From Armatimonadia bacterium (lineage in GTDB: Bacteria > Armatimonadota > Zipacnadia > UBA1398), in assembly GCA_014730065.1 (NCBI GenBank), contig WJIW01000603.1, positions 1 through 33,751 on the forward strand: a DNA stretch of 33,751 bases. Direction: 5' to 3'. Of the stretch, positions 1 to 6,828 are shown piece after piece. Numbering within the stretch: position 1 is the stretch's first letter; each line of letters starts with the position of its first letter. The notes under the pieces were generated by a model. It had not been told where the DNA came from and searched no databases. It saw only the letters and a program-made list of their open reading frames with translations. The translations under genes and the position numbers were made by a program.

Positions 1-1357
1 GCCATAGAGGCAGCCCCGCCGGGTCCAGCTCCGCAGGCTCGGGCCCGCCCCTGTCGTCGAAGTACGTCTCCATGAGCCCCTGAGCTTCGAGGGCGGTGGC
101 AGCCACAAGTGCGGCGTCCCCCCTTTCCGGCCTCTCGCCCGGGCCCAGCCGGCCCGCCCGGCCCGCCATGGCCTCGAACTCGCTGCGGCTCACCCGGTCG
201 GCAACCCATCCACGCTCCCCCGGCGTCCAGCGCCGGGGATCGACGAGCACCACGTCCACAGGCAGGTTCACCCCCGAAGCCAGCGTTGTGGTCGCCACCA
301 GGCACCGCAGCTCCCCCGCGCGCGCAGCCTCCTCGACAACGGCCCGCAACTCGCCGGGAAGATCGCCGTGATGCACGCCGATGCCACGGGCGAGCAGCGG
401 GGCCAGTCGGGCCGCCGCCGTGGTCTCAGGGAGCTGGGCGAGCCGACGCAGTACCGGGGGGTCGCCCGCCTCCAGCTCCTCGGCCAGGTCGCGAGCCAGG
501 GCGTGACACTCGTGCTTGGAGGGCAGGAAGCACATGACACGCCGGCCCCGATCCAGCAGCTCCGCGGCTGCGGCCCGCATCTGGCCGCGGCGCACATCGT
601 CGGGCTCATCCCACTCATCGGCCGGCGAGTCATGGAGCCAGGTCTCGCGCTCCCACGGACGGTCGGGCGCCGCACGGTAATGGAAGACCCCGCCTTGTAG
701 CACCCCCACCCGGAGCGGCACGGGCCGGACATCATCGGTTACCTTCGCGACCCCAAGCTGCCCAGCCAGCCCCGGCGCGCCGCCCAGATCGGCCGTCAGG
801 CCCAGGAGCTGGGGCGTGCCGCCGTACCCCCGGACCTCGCTTAGGCAGTGGAGCACCCACTGAGCATGCCATCCGCGCACCGGGTCGCTCAGTGTCTGAA
901 GCTCGTCCAGCACCACCAGCGCGACCCCGTCCAGGTAGTCCGGCACCGAGACGAGAAGCGACGCCAACTTCTCGTATACCACCACGGCCACGTCGTAGTC
1001 TCGGCGGCGAAGCGCCCACTCGTGCTCCCGCCGCTCCCGCGTGCCGGCGACGACTCGCAGTCCGATCCCCTCGTACGCGTCCTCGAGGTCAGCCACCTTG
1101 TCTTCGACCAACGCCCGAGTCGGCAGGACGATGATGGCCCGCCCTCCCCCCACCACGGCCTTGAGCACCGCTAACTCAGCCACCAGGGTCTTGCCGGCCG
1201 AAGTGGGCGCCGCAACAAGCCCGTCACCCCCGCCCAAGATGTCCAGCTCTCGCACCGCTCGCTCCTGGACGGGCAGCAGCTCCTCGCCGTACCGCTCCAT
1301 CAAGGCGGCCAGCACCACCGGCGGCATCCCGAAGGCCTCGAGGCTCTCAATACGCAT
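1..1357 (-). CDS. Ski2-like DEAD/DEAH-box superfamily 2 helicase, 3' end beyond window
   Basis: Open from an ATG at 1357 to the left edge (452 codons visible, C-terminus missing). A GGAGGT Shine-Dalgarno lies 6 bases before the ATG. Visible helicase motifs: a Q-motif-like LLPVQERAV (27-35), motif I APTSAGKT (50-57), motif Ia LPTRALVEDK (78-87), motif II DELQ in VVLDELQTL (151-154), a motif III-like LLGLTAD (184-190), then in the second RecA lobe TTTLASGVNLP (356-366) and the motif VI variant MAGRAGR (397-403). This set is characteristic of Ski2/Hel308-type ATP-dependent nucleic-acid helicases. Motif II ends in Gln rather than His. Whether it acts on DNA or RNA cannot be told, because the accessory C-terminal domains are outside the window. 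It has its own sigma70-like promoter and is not obviously co-transcribed with the cyclase gene 136 bases upstream. Confidence 0.9.
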   Translation of the reverse strand, partial: MRIESLEAFGMPPVVLAALMERYGEELLPVQERAVRELDILGGGDGLVAAPTSAGKTLVAELAVLKAVVGGGRAIIVLPTRALVEDKVADLEDAYEGIGLRVVAGTRERREHEWALRRRDYDVAVVVYEKLASLLVSVPDYLDGVALVVLDELQTLSDPVRGWHAQWVLHCLSEVRGYGGTPQLLGLTADLGGAPGLAGQLGVAKVTDDVRPVPLRVGVLQGGVFHYRAAPDRPWERETWLHDSPADEWDEPDDVRRGQMRAAAAELLDRGRRVMCFLPSKHECHALARDLAEELEAGDPPVLRRLAQLPETTAAARLAPLLARGIGVHHGDLPGELRAVVEEAARAGELRCLVATTTLASGVNLPVDVVLVDPRRWTPGERGWVADRVSRSEFEAMAGRAGRLGPGERPERGDAALVAATALEAQGLMETYFDDRGGPEPAELDPAGLPLW

Positions 1358-1380
1358 TGGTCCACCTCCCGCACCGGAAG

Positions 1381-1407
1381 CCTATAAAACATGTGTTTGC
1401 GTGTCAA
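1381..1407 (-). promoter_or_regulatory. sigma70-like promoter of the helicase gene
   Basis: On the minus strand a perfect TTGACA (1407-1402) is followed after 15 bases by TATAGG (1386-1381). The predicted transcript would start near 1374 and carry a short leader with the GGAGGT ribosome binding site. The 15-base spacer is shorter than the optimal 17, so this is a moderate call. Confidence 0.5.
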
Positions 1408-1493
1408 GGAGTCTCCGCCACTTTCTTCGCCAGCCGCATGCCGGACGCGAATGGTGCGGGCCATGATCGGAGCTCGGGGTGGGTGTCAGCGGG

Positions 1494-4400
1494 CTAATTC
1501 CGGCGGTACTCCGCGGGCTCGATGCCGACTTCACGGACAAGACGGTCCAGGAGGCTCGCCAGGGCCTCATCGTGGGCCCGGAGCTCATCGGGGCGGGCGC
1601 CATCGCGGAGCATGGTGACGATGGAGGCGTCCTCCTCCACTCCGGCCCCCTGGGCCTCCACGAGTGCCCCGGTCGCCTCGGCACGGACCTCTAGCAAGCG
1701 ATGGCTTGGCGACCCCGGTCCCGTCCGCACCGACGCTCCCGCAGAAAGGCGTCCCAGTACCTCAATGGCCTGGAGATAGCGCCTAGCCGAGGCAGTGATG
1801 TCGTCCCTCGCGCGAAGCACCCGCGCCAGCTCCAGGTGGGCGGTAGCCGCGCCCTCCAGGTAGTCGATAGCTTCGGAGTGCTCGGCCGCCGCTCGGAGCA
1901 GGTCCACACCACTCGCGTCGCCCTGGGCGGCCCGCACGCGCCCCAGGCCGAGTTTGGCCATGGCCAGCGGTTGGCGCGACCGGATCTCGTCGGCGACGTG
2001 TGTGGCCTCCTCGAAGGCCAGGTCGGCCTCCGATGGATGCCCTTGGAGGCGCAGGACCTCACCCAGGCTGACCATGGCCTCGGCGCGCACCCGCTTGCCA
2101 GTGGCCTGGCGTGAAGCCTCGTCGGCGATCCGCGCGTGCTGGAGCGCGTCGTCGGTCCGTCCCGCAGCGGCCAGAGCCAAGGCGTGACCTGCGTGACACC
2201 GGGTCATGTAGTCCATGTTCCCCAGCGGCTTGGCCGCCTCCAGCGCCCGCTGGCTCAGCTCGACGGCTCGCTCGGCGTCTCCCAGTTGCGCCAGCACCGT
2301 GCACTCGGCGAGCAGTGCGTCGAACAGGGCATCCTGGGACTGGGTCTCTTCGGCGATGACCACAGCCTCTCGGGCCGAGGCCAAGGCGTAATCGTACTGG
2401 CCCAGGGTGATTCGGCTCCACGCGATGTCCTTCAGGAGCTGGCCCTCCATGAAGCGGTTATCGGTCTCCCGGAAGACCTCCAGCACGTCCTCGGCGATCT
2501 CCAGGGCCTGATGGCACCGGCCCAGATAGTAGTGTATTAGGGCGTTGTTGGCCCGGGCGTAGGCCAGGCCGATGGGATCGACGGAGACGCCTTCCTCGTC
2601 GTCGGCGGCCATGTCCTCTACCTCGCGGAAGTACTCCAAGGCCTCGTCGTACTGATCCAGGTGCTGGAGACATGACCCGATGTTGATGAGCACAGCGACT
2701 TGTGTCCGCACATTAGGCCGGCTGCGGTTTGCCGATGCCCGCTCCGCCTCGAGAATCTGCCGGTACGTGGCCAGGGCCGCCGGGTAATCGCCGTACTGAT
2801 GCATGACCAGTGCCGCCGCCAGGTTGGTCCGGTGGATGCGGTCTCGGTGGGCGGTAACGGCCTGGATCTTCAGTGCGAGCCGGAAGTAGCGATCGGCCTT
2901 CGCGTAGTCCCCGAGCATGGTGTGGGCGTAGGCCATCTCGTGGAGGGCTTGGGATTCCACGTCGGGCGCCGATGCCGACATGGCCAGCTCCAAGGCCCGG
3001 TGGCAATCCTCGATGGCCATCGACGCCTCGCCCGTGCGGGTACGCACCGAGCCCCGCTCCACGTAGAAGGCCGCGGTGACGGCTTTGTAGTCGGGGTCGG
3101 AGGCCAGCTCTTCCAGCAGGGACAGGCCATGGGTGATGCGGTCGTGAAGCTCGCGGTTGAGGCCCAGTTTGAGGTCGGCCTCGATGGCCATACCCAGGTA
3201 AGGAATGGCCATGCGGCTGAGGCCGGCGCGCTCGAAGTGGAAGCCGATCACGTGGGCCTGGTGAGCGAGTCGATCGGCGTACAGATCCTCCATGGCCTGG
3301 GCGACCCGGCGATGGAGCTGGCTGCGTCGGCGGCGGGGGATCGAGTTGTAGGCTACCTCCTGGGCGAGGTGGTGCTCGAAGTCGTACTCCTCCTCCTGGC
3401 CCGAGCGTTTGCGCAGGAACCGAAGCCGCACCAAAGCCTCGACGGCCTCCTTGGGGTCGGCCCCAGCCTCTCCCACGGCAGCCAGCACGGGCAGGCGCAG
3501 GGGCGGCCCAACCACGGCCGCCAACTGGAGAACGCCGCGCCACTGGGGGCTCTCGTGGCCCAGGCGATCGAGGCGGGCCATGAGCAGCTCGTAGACCGTC
3601 GCCGGCACCGCACTCAAGTCGATCTCCTCGCTTGGCCCGTCGAGCTGCCCCGATGTGATGAGGTTGCGGACGATCTCCTCCAGGAAGAAGGGATTGCCCG
3701 CGGCCCGCTCCACGATCTCGTCCTGAACGCTCTGCTTGAGGCGGCGGCCCTCCAGCCGATCGGAGAGAAGCTCCAGGGACTCGGTGGGGCTCAGGCGACT
3801 GAGCTCGATGGAGGTCAGGCTGGGTGCCGACTCCCAGAAGGGCGCGTAGTCCAGGCGGTGGACGTATGCCACGAGCATCCGGCTATCGACCATGCGCTCG
3901 GTCAGCTCGACCAGGATCTCCTCGGACGCCGAATCCAGCCACTGGACGTCATCGATGACTACGAAGGTAGGCCGGTCCTGGCTCAGGGCCACCAGAAGCT
4001 CGACCACGGCCTCTTTGACCGTGGCTCGTAGCTCCCCGGCGTCCATGGCGTCCATGTCCGCGCCTGGGAAGCTCACGCCCAGCACCCACCCCAGGGCAGC
4101 GGGCCGGGTCTCGTCGGCCAGGTCCAGCTCTCTGAGGGCGGCGATGAGCTTGTTCCGCTGGGTCACGTCGGACTCCAAGTCGGCGATGCCACACGCCGAT
4201 CGGATGAGATCTCTGATGGGCAGGTACGGCACGTTATAGCCGAAGCTCAGGCAGTAGCCCTCGACGACCCGAGCGCCCTCGTCGCCGCAGCGCTTGGCGC
4301 ACTCGTGGATCAGCCGGGATTTGCCCACCCCGGCCTCTCCGGTGATGGCCAGGATCTGCCCCTCGCCACTCTGGGCGCGCTGCCACGCCTGCTCGATCTC

Positions 4401-5462
4401 CCGCTGCTGGGTCCGGCGGCCGACCATCCGGGACAGACCGTACCGAGCGGCCCGATCCAGCCGGCCCTCGCGACGGCGGAACCCCTTGACCACATAGGCC
4501 TGCACGGGCTCAGCGACGTTCTTCAGATCCAGACCGCCCATGCTCTCGAACTCGAAGGAGTCTCCGGCGCGATCCCGCACCTCCTGGGACACCAGAATGC
4601 CGCCGACCGGGGCCGCGGACTCCAGGCGCTGGGCGATGTTCACCGCCGTGCCCATCACATCGAAGCGACGGGTGCCGTCGGCCATGATCCCACCGGCCAT
4701 GACCTCGCCGGTGTTGATGCCGATACGAACCTTCAGGGGCGGATCGTCGGACTCGAGACCCGAGGGCCGGAACTCGGCCATGCGGTCCTGAATCTCCAGG
4801 GCGGCCCGGATGGCGCGCTCGGGGGCGTCCTCCAGAGCCAGGGGCGCGCCGAAGGTGATGAGGCACGCATCGCCGGCGGTCTTGACGAAGAACCCCTCGT
4901 ACTTGGTGAAGGCGATGTCCACGAACAGATCCCAGACCTGCTCCATGATCCGGGTGACGTCCTCATGGTCCATCTGGCCCGACATCCGGGTGTACCCCGA
5001 GACGTCGGCGTAGAATACCGTCGCTTCCCGCCGCTCGCCCTCCGACGCCGCGAGCCACTCGGCTTTCTGACGCTGCATGGCCTCGGCGGGGATCCGGGTC
5101 AGGATGTCCAGGGCATCGGCTGGCTCCGGCGCGGCGGGTGGCTCGGGCACCGGCGCTTGAGGGGCGGGCTCGATAGGCGGCGCGGGGGCCGGGGGCTGCT
5201 GCGGCCACTGCGGCACCGCTCCCGGCGCGGCGGGGGCGAAGGCCGCCGACTGTGGCGCCGGGCCGGCTTGGGCGGCGCCCGCCGCGGGAGCCTGGCCCGC
5301 CACCGCGCCCTGCACCAGACCCGTGCCGCAGTTGCCACAGAACCGGTCGCTCGGCCAGCATGCGGCCTGGCACCGGGGGCAGGCAGCAACGACCGGCACC
5401 CCACACTGGGTGCAGAATCGGTTGCCCAATCTGGCGGCGGCGCCGCAGCTCGAGCAGTACAC
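1494..5462 (-). CDS. Zinc-ribbon class III adenylate cyclase with AAA/STAND-type ATPase and TPR repeats
   Basis: Predicted 1322-residue signalling protein. Order: two zinc ribbons (about 3-45, four CxxC pairs), a Pro/Ala-rich linker (about 50-115), a class III cyclase homology domain (about 147-325), a P-loop ATPase with Walker A GEAGVGKS (375-382) and Walker B TFVVIDDVQWLD (about 499-510), then about ten TPR-like helical pairs (about 760-1240). All six canonical cyclase positions appear present: metal Asp153 and Asp198, substrate-selecting Lys194 and Asp268, and transition-state Asn275 and Arg279. That predicts an active ATP-to-cAMP enzyme. The GTG start is preferred because GGAGG sits 7 bases upstream and the protein then begins directly at the zinc ribbon. 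An ATG 24 codons upstream (5534) is in frame but has no clear ribosome binding site. Cyclase plus AAA_16-type ATPase plus TPR is a known bacterial architecture of poorly understood function. No signal peptide; likely cytoplasmic. The gap before the upstream UroD-like gene holds a TTGACA at 5548-5543 without a convincing -10. Confidence 0.9.
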   Translation of the reverse strand: MYCSSCGAAARLGNRFCTQCGVPVVAACPRCQAACWPSDRFCGNCGTGLVQGAVAGQAPAAGAAQAGPAPQSAAFAPAAPGAVPQWPQQPPAPAPPIEPAPQAPVPEPPAAPEPADALDILTRIPAEAMQRQKAEWLAASEGERREATVFYADVSGYTRMSGQMDHEDVTRIMEQVWDLFVDIAFTKYEGFFVKTAGDACLITFGAPLALEDAPERAIRAALEIQDRMAEFRPSGLESDDPPLKVRIGINTGEVMAGGIMADGTRRFDVMGTAVNIAQRLESAAPVGGILVSQEVRDRAGDSFEFESMGGLDLKNVAEPVQAYVVKGFRRREGRLDRAARYGLSRMVGRRTQQREIEQAWQRAQSGEGQILAITGEAGVGKSRLIHECAKRCGDEGARVVEGYCLSFGYNVPYLPIRDLIRSACGIADLESDVTQRNKLIAALRELDLADETRPAALGWVLGVSFPGADMDAMDAGELRATVKEAVVELLVALSQDRPTFVVIDDVQWLDSASEEILVELTERMVDSRMLVAYVHRLDYAPFWESAPSLTSIELSRLSPTESLELLSDRLEGRRLKQSVQDEIVERAAGNPFFLEEIVRNLITSGQLDGPSEEIDLSAVPATVYELLMARLDRLGHESPQWRGVLQLAAVVGPPLRLPVLAAVGEAGADPKEAVEALVRLRFLRKRSGQEEEYDFEHHLAQEVAYNSIPRRRRSQLHRRVAQAMEDLYADRLAHQAHVIGFHFERAGLSRMAIPYLGMAIEADLKLGLNRELHDRITHGLSLLEELASDPDYKAVTAAFYVERGSVRTRTGEASMAIEDCHRALELAMSASAPDVESQALHEMAYAHTMLGDYAKADRYFRLALKIQAVTAHRDRIHRTNLAAALVMHQYGDYPAALATYRQILEAERASANRSRPNVRTQVAVLINIGSCLQHLDQYDEALEYFREVEDMAADDEEGVSVDPIGLAYARANNALIHYYLGRCHQALEIAEDVLEVFRETDNRFMEGQLLKDIAWSRITLGQYDYALASAREAVVIAEETQSQDALFDALLAECTVLAQLGDAERAVELSQRALEAAKPLGNMDYMTRCHAGHALALAAAGRTDDALQHARIADEASRQATGKRVRAEAMVSLGEVLRLQGHPSEADLAFEEATHVADEIRSRQPLAMAKLGLGRVRAAQGDASGVDLLRAAAEHSEAIDYLEGAATAHLELARVLRARDDITASARRYLQAIEVLGRLSAGASVRTGPGSPSHRLLEVRAEATGALVEAQGAGVEEDASIVTMLRDGARPDELRAHDEALASLLDRLVREVGIEPAEYRRN

Positions 5463-5469
5463 GGGCACG

Positions 5470-5474
5470 CCTCC
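5470..5474 (-). promoter_or_regulatory. Ribosome binding site deciding the GTG start of the cyclase gene
   Basis: GGAGG on the minus strand, 7 bases before the GTG at 5462-5460. It supports starting the protein at the zinc ribbon rather than at the upstream ATG. Confidence 0.6.
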
Positions 5475-5636
5475 GTTACCCAGCCAGCACCCGCAGCTCC
5501 CGCTGACTGGCCCACGCGATGCTGGCAAACACACAGGAAACTTGTCAAGCGACCTGCCCGGTTCACGCCGGGACGGGCCGCGTCTCCATTATGCCTCGTC
5601 TGGGGTCCGGAATGAGATGAACGCCCCGGGGGTTGG

Positions 5637-6782
5637 CTACGCCCGCCGGGCCTCCTCACGCTCGATGATCTCCCAGGCCTTCCGGTGGTAGTACCGGTAG
5701 CCCTCCAGCGGGGTGCCGTTAGGGATCCGATGGTCCAGGGCGAGCATGCAGCCACCGGAGGCCACCATGGGCGGGATCTTGTACTCCAGCTCCGCGTCGA
5801 TCTCGGCCGTCGTCCGCTGAAGCACGAACTTGTCCAGGCCGCCATAGAAAGCCAGCCGGTTCCCGAGCCGCTCGCGGATCGCCACGGTGTCCATCCCCGC
5901 CGCGGGCTCCATGGGATGCATGCAGTTGATGCCGGCCTCCACAAAGGCCTCCAGCACGGGGTTCATGTCACCATCGGAGTCTTGGTCGAAGAGCCGGGTG
6001 CCTCGGTCCCGTAGCATGTCCCATACCTTGCGGTAGTAGGGCTTGATGAACTCGCGCACCTGAGCCGGGCCGGCCAGGGGACCGCTCTTGCCGGCCATGT
6101 CCTCATGCACCGAGAGCTGGTCGATGACCACCCTCGCCGAGACCCGCTCCAGCACCCGATAGGCGGTATCGGACAAGGTACCCAGGATCGCGTGCATCAG
6201 CTCGGGGTCGTCGTGGTAGGTCATGCAAGCGGCCGCATCGCCCATGAGCTGGCGTGGGGTGTCGTACCCGCCGGGGATCCCCGCCACCGTCGCCCGGCCC
6301 GCTTCCAGGTGGCCCAGTGCCACGGCCTCCCAATCGCCCGCGAGCCGCTCCTCGGTGAACTCGAAGTGAGGCTTGATCCTCAGCCAGTCGTCCATGCTCC
6401 TAACGGGGTAGTCGAGGGGTAGTGCCAGAGTCGCCCGACCCTTGGGCAGCTTCATCCGGCGTCCCATGGCGTCCCGGTAGATGGTGTGGGCGTCGGTCTC
6501 CTCGAGCACCTCATGCTCACTGCCGCCGCGCCACCCCGTGCTCACGGGGATGCCGCCCATCATCGGGCATCGGTACCGGAAGGCTCGGAAGCTCAGCTCG
6601 TCCTCGGTGGCGCCCTGGGCCTCCCACTCCTCCTTGAGCCCGATCAGAGGCCCGAAGATCTCGGTGAAGAGGGCGCGGTCGTTTGCTTGGAAGGTCATGT
6701 GATCCAGGTACTCCTCGCGCCGAACCGAGCAGCCCCTCTCGATGGCGAGGTCTTGGTGCCGCGTCCACTTGAGCTGAGCCAT
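5637..6782 (-). CDS. Uroporphyrinogen decarboxylase (UroD/MtaA-like) family protein
   Basis: 381 residues, start ATG at 6782 preceded by a purine-rich AAGGGA about 6 bases upstream. An in-frame extension to 6929 would run into the sialidase gene and is rejected. Family signatures: HEDMAGKSGPLAGP (226-239), DSDGDMNPVLEAF (268-280), INCMHPMEP (285-293), FYGGLDKFVL (312-321) and a C-terminal GGCMLALDHRIPNGTP (343-358). These match the divergent UroD group common in Planctomycetes and Lentisphaerae, which is closer to corrinoid methyltransferases such as MtaA than to haem-pathway UroD. The IPGG at 169-172 and Cys288/His290 could contribute to a Zn-methyl transfer site, but this is inference. It lies 46 bases downstream of the sialidase gene on the same strand, suggesting co-transcription. 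The true substrate is unknown and haem synthesis is unlikely. Confidence 0.85.
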   Translation of the reverse strand: MAQLKWTRHQDLAIERGCSVRREEYLDHMTFQANDRALFTEIFGPLIGLKEEWEAQGATEDELSFRAFRYRCPMMGGIPVSTGWRGGSEHEVLEETDAHTIYRDAMGRRMKLPKGRATLALPLDYPVRSMDDWLRIKPHFEFTEERLAGDWEAVALGHLEAGRATVAGIPGGYDTPRQLMGDAAACMTYHDDPELMHAILGTLSDTAYRVLERVSARVVIDQLSVHEDMAGKSGPLAGPAQVREFIKPYYRKVWDMLRDRGTRLFDQDSDGDMNPVLEAFVEAGINCMHPMEPAAGMDTVAIRERLGNRLAFYGGLDKFVLQRTTAEIDAELEYKIPPMVASGGCMLALDHRIPNGTPLEGYRYYHRKAWEIIEREEARRA

Positions 6783-6828
6783 GCCTCTTCCCTTCCGCCT
6801 CGTGGGCTTCCCAGCGGCCGGCCGGGAA

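Noticed and set aside
2700-4031. Long plus-strand open frame (443 codons) opposite the cyclase gene
   Set aside because: Shadow of the high-GC minus-strand gene; no ribosome binding site or recognisable domain.
5543-5548. TTGACA upstream of the cyclase gene as a promoter -35
   Set aside because: No acceptable -10 element 15-19 bases downstream.
5557-5572. CCCGG/CCGGG hairpin downstream of the UroD-like gene as terminator
   Set aside because: Only a 5-base stem with no U tract; expected by chance in GC-rich DNA.
4305-5615. Long plus-strand open frame opposite the cyclase N-terminal half
   Set aside because: Overlaps zinc-ribbon and cyclase motifs read on the other strand; composition is Gly/His/Arg-rich noise.
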